Below are positions 1-6,589 of a DNA stretch of 35,337 bases, in pieces. Below the pieces are notes generated by a model. It was not told where the DNA came from. It saw only the letters and a list, made by a program, of their open reading frames with translations, and ran no database searches. Positions within the stretch are counted from its first letter, which is position 1; every line of letters starts with the position of its first letter. The stretch lies in assembly GCA_016219545.1 (NCBI GenBank), contig JACRMH010000028.1, positions 1 through 35,337 of the forward strand. Reading direction: 5' to 3'. The DNA is from Chloroflexota bacterium. GTDB taxonomy: Bacteria; Chloroflexota; Anaerolineae; Anaerolineales; Villigracilaceae. Made by a program: the position numbers and the translations under genes.

Positions 1-386
1 GCAAGTTTATTAAGTTGCGTGACAAGGCGGTTGCGTATCGCAATATTATGGATGCCAAAACCGGCGACGGCACTTAACACTACCAACCGCAATAATTCGG
101 GTAATTCCTTTGGAAAAACAATGTAAACATATGGTATGTGTATAACAATAAACCAGGAAATAGCCCACCAGCCTATCGTTGGAGATAATTTGTAAGCGGA
201 AAATAGAGTCAAAATAAGGGAGAACAGGTCATGTGATTCGTGTAAAAAAGGGAAGAGCGGACTATCAACAACTGGCGCGAAGTAGGGAATGACTTCCAGC
301 ATGTCAACCAAGGCAAACAAGGTCAAGGCCAGAAAGATGGTTGGGATGGTATAACGATTGACCTGAGTAATCCGCTGATTTTGCAT
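1..386 (-). CDS. Membrane protein N-terminus, cut by the window edge (possibly a sensor kinase)
   Basis: An open frame starts with ATG at 384-386 and runs off the left edge after 128 codons, so the C-terminal part is missing. The visible part has about four hydrophobic segments: TIPTIFLALTLFALV (near residues 13-27), one near 50-62, WWAISWFIVIHIPYVYIVF (near 69-88), and LLRLVVLSAVAGFGI (near 94-108). A basic stretch ending RNRLVTQLNKL follows and looks like the start of a linker helix. Multi-helix N-termini followed by such a linker are common in membrane-bound PAS/GAF histidine kinases, and the neighbouring gene is a PAS/GAF signalling protein, but no catalytic domain is visible and the kinase reading is a guess. 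An AGGTGA lies about 14 bases before the ATG, a rather long spacing. Confidence 0.6.
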   Translation of the reverse strand, partial: MQNQRITQVNRYTIPTIFLALTLFALVDMLEVIPYFAPVVDSPLFPFLHESHDLFSLILTLFSAYKLSPTIGWWAISWFIVIHIPYVYIVFPKELPELLRLVVLSAVAGFGIHNIAIRNRLVTQLNKL

Positions 387-483
387 AAATTATATGTACG
401 ATCACCTGTTATATATAATAATACGGGAACCATACTTCTCATTGGGTTCGTAAAAATATAATTTCCCTCACCCGCCGCCGAAC

Positions 484-589
484 CATGTCTTTGCGAAGGC
501 GCACTTGCTCTTCGCCCGAAGCAATCCCCTCACTGATGCGGAGATTGCTTCGCCGCCAAAGACCAAGAGCGGCGGCTCGCAACGACATT
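484..589. repeat. Interspersed palindromic repeat (GAAGCAATC family)
   Basis: The stretch has nested inverted symmetry. The inner arms are CGAAGCAATCCCC (517-529) and GGAGATTGCTTCG (540-552). The outer arms, near 484-501 and 571-588, are imperfect (ATGTCTTTGCGAAGG against the complement of CTCGCAACGACAT). Elements with TTGCGA...GAAGCAATC / GATTGCTTCG...CGCAA ends are widespread non-coding repeats in bacterial genomes, including Chloroflexota; that is from memory. It sits in the 336-bp gap between the HD-GYP gene and the partial gene at the edge. The rest of that gap (387-483, 590-722) is AT-rich and holds a short CCTCCCCCAA sequence (minus strand, near 703-712) that partly resembles the motif described at 3466-3497. 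Confidence 0.6.
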
Positions 590-722
590 GCGGGAAGTTA
601 ATTATTTACAGACCCTAAAATCGTTGTGATTGTAATACAAGTTTTTTTCTTCGGGCAAACATGACAAAATATCCTGCCATCCCAGTAGTCTTATACTCAT
701 CACATTGGGGGAGGACCGAAAC

Positions 723-3326
723 TTATTTGGGAATCTGCATGAATAGATCCACCACCTTCGGATCAAAATGTGTTCCCGATGCGGCAAGAATATATTCGCG
801 CACTTTTTCTTCCGTCCACGCGGCGCGGTAGGGACGGTCTGAGCTTAATGCGTCCCATACATCCACGACGGCAAAAATGCGCGCGACCAGTGGAATCTGT
901 TCGCCTTTTAGTCCATGTGGATAGCCAGTGCCATCCCATTTTTCATGATGTCCGTATGGAATATCCAATGCCAGCCGCAGATATCGAATGGGAGAGAGCA
1001 TCTCGTAGGCAAAGCTCGGGTGCTTCTTCATCACCACCCATTCCTCTTCCGTCAAAGGACCGGGCTTTTGCAGGATCTTGTCGGGAACACCCATCTTGCC
1101 AATATCATGCAACAATGATCCCCACCGTACCTGCACCAATTCCGCCTTACTAAAACCAAAGGCACGCGCAAGTTTCGCAGTCATCTCGGTGACTCGCTGA
1201 GTGTGCCCCTCGGTCTCTTTATCGCGCAAGTCAAGGGCACGCGACCAGCCTTCTATCGTGGCATCATACGCCAGAGAGAGTTCAACATTGGAGCGTTGCA
1301 GGCTCTCAAACAAAGTGGAATTCTCGATCGCAATTGCCGCCTGCCCGGCCAGGGTATCGAGGAAATCAAACCAATCCATATCGGGTTCAAGTACGGAGCG
1401 ATGGAAGACTTCCAATACGCCCTTCACCTCCCCCTTGGTAATTAACGGCACACCGTAATAGCAGGCAAAATCCTCACCAGCCAGGAGACTTGTAAGAAGT
1501 AAGTTATCTGGTTCATTCCTTAGATCTGGGATCTGAACGATTCGTCGTTCCAGAGCGGCGCGTCCGGCATAGCTCTCACCCAAACGGACCTGAACCTTTC
1601 TGACGGCTCTGGTGCGGAAGCCGCGCTCGGCGCCGTATTCCAGCATTTGTGAACTCGAATTAAATATCAAAATATCAGCCGCATCCACGTTAAGTTCCTT
1701 CGTAACATGGCTGAGAATTTCTAAAAGGCTAAGTTTCAGATCGAAATTAGCTGCGATGACCCGGTCAATGGCACTCAAGGCGGTGAGATGTTCAAATTGC
1801 CGTTGTATCCTTTCATCCACCTGTTTGCGCTCGGTAATATCCTGGTAAATCGCGTAAAAAAGACTGACATCGCTCAATGGAAGTGTCTTTACCAATACAT
1901 GCACATTCCTGATCTCGCCGCTTTTGGTGTGGTGCAGGGTTTCGAAATCGTCGCTTCCTTCCAGGATTATTTTTTGCATGTGGTTTGCTGTTTCCATTGC
2001 ATTCTCCAACACTTCGTAGTCAGAGATGCTCATGGCAGAAAATTCCTCGCGGGTGTAGCCCAATTGCTTGTGCGCAACGTCGTTCGCTTCGACGGTTTTT
2101 CCTGTTTCAACCTCAAGCAGAAGAACGCCATAGGGTGATTGCTCGAATAAGACGCGATAGCGCGCTTCTGCATTCCGAAGCGCCTCCTCAGCGTGCTTAC
2201 GCTTGGTAATATCATTAAAGACGGTAAGCATGGCCGGTTTACCGGCATAAAAAAACGGGACGGCTGATACTTCAACATCAATCGTTATTCCATCCAACCG
2301 CACAAATTTTTCTTCAGCCAGGGCCACGGGAACACCTTCGCTTTGCGATTGTTGGATGCGCTGCAAGGCCAGTTCCCGATAGTCAGGATGCACAAACTCG
2401 ATAACCGGCTTTCCGATCAGGTCAGTCGTGCGGTCTGCGCCGATGATCGTGGCGCAGGCTGGGTTGGCAAAGACGACGCGCCCCTGGCTGTGGACAACAA
2501 CGCCGTCGGGCAGGGTTTCCACCAGCAGGCGATAGCGTTCTTCGCTTGCATGCAGAACCTCTTCCGCATGTTTACGGTCGGTGATGTCGCGGACGATGGC
2601 AGTGTAGAGCCGCTTTCCAGCAACCTCAATGCGCGAGATCGAAATCTCAACTGGAAATTCCTCCCCATTCACGCGGACACCAGTGAGTGTAGGAATGTCC
2701 TCCATCGTGCGCTTCGTTTGTCCATCGTCGCCAAACCTGGCGAACTGTTTTGTATGTACTGCGTGAAACCGTTCGGGAAGGAGCAAAGCAAGCGGCTGTC
2801 CAATGGCACGCCCCGCCGGGTAGCCAAACATTTTCTCGGCGGCAAGGTTAAATCCAATGATGCTCTGACCAGCGTCAACAGTAATGATCGCATCCATCGC
2901 TGCATCAATAATCCCCACGAACTGCGCGCGACTTTCAGATAATTTCTCTTCGGCTCTCTTGCGGTCGGTGATGTCGCGGATGTTACATTGGATCACTTTT
3001 TCATCATCCACCAAATAAACATTGCTGACAAATTCAACCTGGACCAACCGTCCGTCCTTCATCTTGAGCGGCAGATCTTCGTAGCGAATAAACTCATTCT
3101 CCTGCAGCGCTTCAAAAGCTCCCTTGCTGGCTTCAATATCCCTAAACGCCCCCACTTCCCAAAGCTTTTTCTTTACGAACTCCTCGCGCGAATAGCCCAA
3201 CATTTTTATCAAATATGAGTTGACATCCTCGATCATGCCCGTCTCGGCATCCAGGATTAATATCCCATCCTGGGCCGATTCAAACAAACGGCGATAACGA
3301 AGCTCTGAATTCTTTAGTGTTTGCAT
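723..3326 (-). CDS. PAS(x4)-GAF-HD-GYP signalling protein, probable cyclic-di-GMP phosphodiesterase
   Basis: 867 residues with no membrane segment, so probably cytosolic. Four PAS domains lie near 7-122, 131-253, 262-380 and 387-503, the first three closed by the DITxRKxAEE linker typical of PAS-PAC units and the fourth by DITERKQVDE. A GAF domain follows (about 525-673), then a C-terminal HD-GYP domain (about 690-867) with H740-D741 in LLHDIGKMG and the GYP triad at 801-803 in HHEKWDGTGYPHGLKG. HD-GYP domains hydrolyse cyclic-di-GMP to GMP or pGpG, and all the metal-ligand motifs I can check are present. PAS/GAF modules would sense redox, light or small ligands; which one cannot be read from sequence. 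The start is supported by AAGGAAG ten bases before the ATG. A composite motif (3466-3497) lies about 140 bp upstream and is shared with three other transcription units. Confidence 0.93.
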   Translation of the reverse strand: MQTLKNSELRYRRLFESAQDGILILDAETGMIEDVNSYLIKMLGYSREEFVKKKLWEVGAFRDIEASKGAFEALQENEFIRYEDLPLKMKDGRLVQVEFVSNVYLVDDEKVIQCNIRDITDRKRAEEKLSESRAQFVGIIDAAMDAIITVDAGQSIIGFNLAAEKMFGYPAGRAIGQPLALLLPERFHAVHTKQFARFGDDGQTKRTMEDIPTLTGVRVNGEEFPVEISISRIEVAGKRLYTAIVRDITDRKHAEEVLHASEERYRLLVETLPDGVVVHSQGRVVFANPACATIIGADRTTDLIGKPVIEFVHPDYRELALQRIQQSQSEGVPVALAEEKFVRLDGITIDVEVSAVPFFYAGKPAMLTVFNDITKRKHAEEALRNAEARYRVLFEQSPYGVLLLEVETGKTVEANDVAHKQLGYTREEFSAMSISDYEVLENAMETANHMQKIILEGSDDFETLHHTKSGEIRNVHVLVKTLPLSDVSLFYAIYQDITERKQVDERIQRQFEHLTALSAIDRVIAANFDLKLSLLEILSHVTKELNVDAADILIFNSSSQMLEYGAERGFRTRAVRKVQVRLGESYAGRAALERRIVQIPDLRNEPDNLLLTSLLAGEDFACYYGVPLITKGEVKGVLEVFHRSVLEPDMDWFDFLDTLAGQAAIAIENSTLFESLQRSNVELSLAYDATIEGWSRALDLRDKETEGHTQRVTEMTAKLARAFGFSKAELVQVRWGSLLHDIGKMGVPDKILQKPGPLTEEEWVVMKKHPSFAYEMLSPIRYLRLALDIPYGHHEKWDGTGYPHGLKGEQIPLVARIFAVVDVWDALSSDRPYRAAWTEEKVREYILAASGTHFDPKVVDLFMQIPK

Positions 3327-3465
3327 ATAATATCTTCCTTACTTTAACTCCGCCCTATATATATGTGTCGGAGCCTTTCTTTTACTAAACAGTTGGACAC
3401 CTCAAATACGTGCATAAATATATAACCTAATTTTATAACTGACCCATCCCGGTCGCATCCATCGT

Positions 3466-3497
3466 TTGGGGAGGGTTCATCTCCGCCACTTGGGGAC
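3466..3497 (-). promoter_or_regulatory. Composite CCCCAAGTG/CTCCCC motif, copy A (upstream of HD-GYP gene)
   Basis: On the plus strand this is TTGGGGAGGGTTCATCTC (3466-3483) followed by CGCCACTTGGGGA. The first 18 bases are identical to 22339-22356 upstream of the stress-protein operon. Read on the minus strand the motif is CCCCAAGTG, a short spacer, AGATGAACC, then CTCCCCAA. Function is inferred: repeated position upstream of genes suggests a regulator binding site. The surrounding 203-bp gap (3327-3529) contains no gene that I can see. Confidence 0.55.
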
Positions 3498-3529
3498 AGT
3501 GATGCGGTTACGTCACGCACCGGATGACA

Positions 3530-3907
3530 TTATTTAATAATGGGAATTCTCAAGGCGACAGTTCGTAAATGTTCGGCCACGCGCTCGGGCGTCTCCCCTG
3601 TACTGATAAATAAATCAGCGCCGGCGGAGAGAGCGGCTTGTTGACGAGATTCTAAATGACTGATCAGGACAACAACAATTGCATTAGGACAGGCCACCCG
3701 AAGTTCTGCCAGGGCCGGCACGCCCAAGCCAACAGGAAGCAAATCCCAATCCACCAACAATATGTCCGCGCGGCTAAGTGGAACCTTAGCTAACGTGGCG
3801 GACCAGTCACCTGATTCACCAACCACTTCCATATTTAGATCAAGTACGAGCAAACGAAGGGCGGAGCGCTCTTGGGGCTTCGCATCAGCTAAATATACGC
3901 GGGTCAT
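3530..3907 (-). CDS. Stand-alone response-regulator receiver domain, partly degenerate
   Basis: 125 residues, the length of a single receiver domain with no output domain. The fold is recognisable: first strand TRVYLADA, second VVGESGDW, the phospho-acceptor strand ADILLVDWDLLP (D53 expected as acceptor), fourth strand AIVVVLISH and GADLFISTGETPERV near the end. Two catalytic positions deviate: the usual Asp-Asp pair after strand 1 is Ala-Asp (A7-D8), and the invariant Lys of the fifth strand (normally in a xLxKP context) is missing, with Ser-Thr-Gly there. It may therefore be an atypical receiver that does not respond to phosphorylation normally. No partner kinase is adjacent; the HD-GYP gene is the next gene downstream. 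The composite motif copy B ends only 34 bp before the ATG. Confidence 0.82.
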   Translation of the reverse strand: MTRVYLADAKPQERSALRLLVLDLNMEVVGESGDWSATLAKVPLSRADILLVDWDLLPVGLGVPALAELRVACPNAIVVVLISHLESRQQAALSAGADLFISTGETPERVAEHLRTVALRIPIIK

Positions 3908-3940
3908 GAATCTAGCTTACTTTGATTACCCTTCAACCGT

Positions 3941-3982
3941 ATCCCCCACCTGGGGAGTGTTTTTCTCCCCCACTTGGGGGAG
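3941..3982 (-). promoter_or_regulatory. Composite motif, copy B, with perfect 18-bp palindrome
   Basis: The plus strand carries CCCCCACCTGGGGAG (3943-3957), seven bases, then the perfect dyad CTCCCCCACTTGGGGGAG (3965-3982). The spacing GGGGAG-N7-CTCC is identical to copies A (3466) and C (22339). The site lies 34 bp upstream of the receiver gene's ATG, between it and the histidine-phosphatase gene. Several mutually exclusive hairpins can be drawn from it, so it could act as a DNA dyad for a regulator or as an RNA structure. Confidence 0.55.
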
Positions 3983-4014
3983 ATATGCGGGATTAATAGA
4001 AGGGAGTTACGCAA

Positions 4015-4704
4015 TTATTCTTTTTCTGGCGGCTTCTCAAACACCAATGCTTTCTCAACCGGGTGGGCTTCCTTGGCAATCTCGACGGTTGCCGTTGGGG
4101 GTTGCGTAGTGACGATCACAGGGCTCAAATGCTGAATATCATTTACCGCTAAAAGCTCCGCCCGATTGCCTTCCACACTAAACCGTGTTAAAGAACAGTT
4201 GCTGACAGTGGTCCGCCACCATCGCCAGCGTTTTTCGGGCAGATACCAGGATAGTGCGGCCGAGATCACACCAGCATGAGCAACGACAGCGACGCGTTGA
4301 TCGGGATGTTTGGACACAATGTCCAACAACACAGCTGAAACGCGTCCCTCAATAGGCCAGCGAATCGTTCCGCCTGCATGAGCATCCAGATAATGTTCCA
4401 CGAGGTCAGTAATCGAAAAAATTTCCATGATTACTAATGCAGGCAGTTCAAGGAACATTACTTCCTGAACACCCACTTGTAATTGCGGGTCAAGCCCGAT
4501 CTGTGCGCCGATAATATGCGCAGTTTCCTGGGTGCGGCGGAGAGGGCTGGAATATAAACTGTCGAGATGGTTTTCTGGAGAGCTAAAATATTGACCAGTC
4601 TGTTCAGCTTGTTTCTGCCCAAGTTGCGTCAGAGGCGCATGAAAGTAATCTCCATTTACACGCACGGCATGTCCGTGCCGGATGAGTACAAGTTCCGTGT
4701 CCAT
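4015..4704 (-). CDS. Histidine phosphatase superfamily protein (phosphoglycerate-mutase-like)
   Basis: 229 residues. The catalytic RHG motif is at the N terminus (LIRHGHAVR, R9-H10-G11), followed by SSPLRRTQETA (second Arg pocket) and the second catalytic His in VVAHAGVISA. The core ends near residue 170 and the last 50 residues (from about LSPVIVTTQPPT) look like a disordered tail. Family members dephosphorylate small metabolites, sugar phosphates or phosphoproteins (SixA-like, cobalamin and PGM-type enzymes); the substrate cannot be assigned. The ATG overlaps the stop of the upstream small gene as TAATG, with AGGAGA at a normal distance, so the two are translationally coupled. With the PAP2 gene further upstream this suggests a phosphatase-rich operon, perhaps acting on lipid or isoprenoid phosphates, which is inference. 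Confidence 0.9.
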   Translation of the reverse strand: MDTELVLIRHGHAVRVNGDYFHAPLTQLGQKQAEQTGQYFSSPENHLDSLYSSPLRRTQETAHIIGAQIGLDPQLQVGVQEVMFLELPALVIMEIFSITDLVEHYLDAHAGGTIRWPIEGRVSAVLLDIVSKHPDQRVAVVAHAGVISAALSWYLPEKRWRWWRTTVSNCSLTRFSVEGNRAELLAVNDIQHLSPVIVTTQPPTATVEIAKEAHPVEKALVFEKPPEKE

Positions 4705-4925
4705 TAATTGAATCTCCTAAATTTGTAAACCCCGGCCGGAGTTTCGACCATGCTTGGTTGGTAGATGGCTTCTTTCCTGGGTTTGACCAAAGCCGCGTCC
4801 AGTTCGAGTCTGAAATCCAATAAGGTTCGCGTCACCTGTTCGATCCGTGCGACCGCTGTCGTTATATCGCCTGCGCCTGGGTTTGCAATTAATCTAACGC
4901 GGACGATCCTATTTTTCTTTGACAT
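4704..4925 (-). CDS. Short protein resembling the N-terminus of diacylglycerol-kinase-like enzymes
   Basis: 73 residues with a good ribosome site (AGGAGAAACAAAC before ATG). VRVRLIANPGAGD matches the first strand and glycine loop of diacylglycerol/sphingosine kinase catalytic domains, and LELDAALVKPRKEA fits the following helix and strand. The GGDGT nucleotide loop and everything beyond are absent: the frame ends with an unrelated IYQPSMVETPAGVYKFRRFN tail. It is therefore either a remnant of a deleted lipid kinase kept as a short ORF, or a small protein reusing this motif. The downstream histidine phosphatase starts inside its stop codon, which may be why the ORF survives. A lipid-kinase origin would fit the adjacent PAP2 lipid phosphatase. 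Confidence 0.6.
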   Translation of the reverse strand: MSKKNRIVRVRLIANPGAGDITTAVARIEQVTRTLLDFRLELDAALVKPRKEAIYQPSMVETPAGVYKFRRFN

Positions 4926-4989
4926 GTTTGTTTCTCCTGTTCACCATCCAACTCATCAATAAAGCCTGAAGATAAATAATCGCTGCCTT

Positions 4990-5754
4990 TTATACCTGTG
5001 TAGGCGCAGCCGCCACTGGTTGATGGACGAAAAAGCGCGTCTTACCCCAGCGATAAAATTGGATGATCGCAGCCAGAGTCAGGCTGCCAAGCAAATAAGC
5101 TCCGAGCACATCGCTTGCCCAATGTTGACCGAGGTAAATGCGTGAGGGACCCACCAGAATGATCAAGCTGCCAAGGAACACCATGAGCAGGGTGCGTTTT
5201 AATGAGGGTTTCGATAAACTAAAAACAAGAAACGCAATAAAACCAAAAAAAACAAGATAGAACATAACATGCCCGCTTGGAAAGCTATAACTGGTAAGTG
5301 TTCCAAAAACATTTACTGAGTTTGAATTGGGACGCGGACGCCCTACAAGATCTTTCACCAACGCATTGACCGCTGCGGAAAACACCGCTGCAAAGAGTGC
5401 CATAACTGATTCCCATTGCAGTCCAAATGCATAGATCAATAAAATGATCAGCCCTGCAATGATCACTGCCTGTGGCGCAAACCCAATCCAGCTAATCCAA
5501 TCCATCATTGAGGCAAAGAATGGGAATTTAATTAATTGAAGAGTCTTCGTGACCTGAAGGTCTACCGCAAAGGCAGGCATGATCCTGACCAGAAAAGTTA
5601 ACATGGCAAAAGCGCCTATGACCAAAGCAAGCATTGTCAAGAAAAAGACGGCGCGATATCTCCGCACAAGAGCCGGGGCGGACTTGGCACGTACAGCTTG
5701 CTGCACATCCTGTTTAATCTTTTCAACCGGCTTTTCATCTTTTTGTTCTGACAT
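4990..5754 (-). CDS. PAP2-family membrane phosphatase
   Basis: 254 residues with six predicted membrane segments (about 36-58, 90-110, 115-133, 160-180, 188-204, 215-235). All three PAP2 signature blocks are present: K134xxxxxxRP (KDLVGRPRP), PSGH (159-162) and SRxxxxxHxxxD (S204, R205, H211, D215). Such enzymes remove phosphate from phosphatidic acid, phosphatidylglycerophosphate or undecaprenyl pyrophosphate on the outer face of the membrane; the exact substrate is not determined by sequence. GGAAGAGAG precedes the ATG. A 64-bp gap separates it from the diacylglycerol-kinase-like gene, so the three phosphate-handling genes may form one transcript, with motif copy D about 200 bp upstream. 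Confidence 0.9.
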   Translation of the reverse strand: MSEQKDEKPVEKIKQDVQQAVRAKSAPALVRRYRAVFFLTMLALVIGAFAMLTFLVRIMPAFAVDLQVTKTLQLIKFPFFASMMDWISWIGFAPQAVIIAGLIILLIYAFGLQWESVMALFAAVFSAAVNALVKDLVGRPRPNSNSVNVFGTLTSYSFPSGHVMFYLVFFGFIAFLVFSLSKPSLKRTLLMVFLGSLIILVGPSRIYLGQHWASDVLGAYLLGSLTLAAIIQFYRWGKTRFFVHQPVAAAPTQV

Positions 5755-5946
5755 TCGCTTCTCTCTTCCTTGAGGTGAAATCTAACTCATTGAATTTATA
5801 TTTTCTCCGCGATGATTTTCCCCACAGACGATATACGCCAAAAATTTTTGCCACAAATTGAAAGCGGTGGAATGCATCCCCTTATGCTCGGACCAATGCA
5901 GGATAATACGAACTTCTGCAGCCTATGAATTCATCATACAATGAAC

Positions 5947-6003
5947 ACTCCCCAGCCACATCCTGCGGCTGGGGAGTATGGTTCTAGGGCACTTGGGGGA
6001 GAA
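5947..6003 (-). promoter_or_regulatory. Composite motif, copy D, with 11-bp hairpin
   Basis: On the minus strand TCTCCCCCAAGTG (6003-5991) is followed by AGAACCATACTCCCCAG, the same order as in copy B (TCTCCCCCAAGTG, then AGAAAAACACTCCCCAG). The second half is one arm of a perfect hairpin: ACTCCCCAGCC (5947-5957) and GGCTGGGGAGT (5967-5977). The hairpin is also placed to terminate the DUF559 transcript, but it has no T-run. The remaining gap to the PAP2 gene (5755-5946) shows no gene; it is AT-rich and could hold the PAP2 promoter. Confidence 0.5.
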
Positions 6004-6004
6004 G

Positions 6005-6065
6005 ATCGCCTTATCCGTTGACTCGATCTCGCGCTTCACCATCTCCTGCTCCTGCGGCGTGCGCA
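6005..6065 (-). pseudogene. Relic of the 3' end of a second type IIG restriction-modification gene
   Basis: These 60 bases match 6659-6719, the C-terminal coding region of the type IIG enzyme, at about 90 percent. Read in the enzyme's frame the relic gives LRTPQEQEMVKREIESTDKAI against PRSPQEQEMVKREIESTDKAI, and the three mismatches in the closest stretch (Gln, Lys and Asp codons) are all synonymous third-position changes. So the relic comes from a paralogue that was once under protein-level selection, not from a fresh local copy. It now forms the last residues of the DUF559 ORF in a different reading frame. Confidence 0.8.
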
Positions 6066-6421
6066 GCGCTTTCTTCCAATGTATCCCAAATTACATTCAA
6101 AACTGAATCTATATTGTTCATCACATCATTGTTCCAAAATCGTAAAACCTGATAGCCTTTGGATTTCAGAAATTCAGTTCTTTCTTCGTCATATTCTTCC
6201 TGCTCCAAATGTTGACTCCCATCCAATTCAACAATAAGTTTCCTGCGTGGGGCACAGAAGTCTACAATGTAATTCCCAATTGCATGTTGTGGTCGAAAAT
6301 GAACATCAGCCATGCGATGAGCGCGTAAGCGGGCATGGAGTTTGAGTTCGGCAGGTGTCATGTCGCGGCGCAATTCTTTGGCGCGCTTAAAGATTTTGGG
6401 TGTGGTGCGTGTGTGTTTCAA
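6011..6421 (-). CDS. DUF559 domain protein (very-short-patch-repair-like endonuclease fold)
   Basis: 136 residues. The DUF559 core spans about 8-117: MTPAELKLHARLRAHRM, FRPQHAIGNYIVDFCAPRRKLIVELDGSQH with the acidic catalytic-type pattern D...E-L-D-G, then EERTEFLKSKGYQVLRFWNNDV. The family belongs to the PD-(D/E)xK-like nuclease group and is often found beside restriction-modification genes; activity is unproven. The frame starts at TTG (6419-6421), hard against a palindromic repeat, with no clear ribosome site, so the original start may have been lost. The last 18 residues (AHAAGAGDGEARDRVNG) are out-of-frame sequence from the relic at 6005-6065, not native DUF559 sequence. Confidence 0.82.
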   Translation of the reverse strand: MKHTRTTPKIFKRAKELRRDMTPAELKLHARLRAHRMADVHFRPQHAIGNYIVDFCAPRRKLIVELDGSQHLEQEEYDEERTEFLKSKGYQVLRFWNNDVMNNIDSVLNVIWDTLEESAAHAAGAGDGEARDRVNG

Positions 6422-6426
6422 GAACC

Positions 6427-6589
6427 CACCCCCTCCGTCCTTCGGACACCTCCCCCATTGTCAAAAACCAAGTACGACAATGGGGGAGGAACAACTGTAA
6501 TTTTGGTTTGTACTTTAAGTTTCATTCATACTCTTCATTCTCCTTCCCCCATTCATGATCTTTGAATGGGGAAAGGACGGGTAGGGGGT
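6427..6589. repeat. GC-rich palindromic repeat element(s) between DUF559 and the type IIG gene
   Basis: The 167-bp gap is almost entirely repeat. It opens with CCACCCCCTCC (6427-6436), a small hairpin GTCC-TTC-GGAC (6437-6447), then a hairpin with perfect 14-bp arms CCTCCCCCATTGTC (6449-6462) and GACAATGGGGGAGG (6476-6489). A second hairpin has arms CCCCATTCA (6547-6555) and TGAATGGGG (6563-6571). It closes with GGACGGGTAGGGGGTC, whose last bases form the stop codon of the type IIG gene. The same modular layout appears inside the type IIG gene at 8894-8977. These look like REP-type non-autonomous elements; no transposase is nearby. Confidence 0.7.

Noticed and set aside
602..787. A 61-residue minus-strand frame overlapping the end of the HD-GYP gene
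   Set aside because: No ribosome site or recognisable motif, and it overlaps the HD-GYP coding end in another frame.
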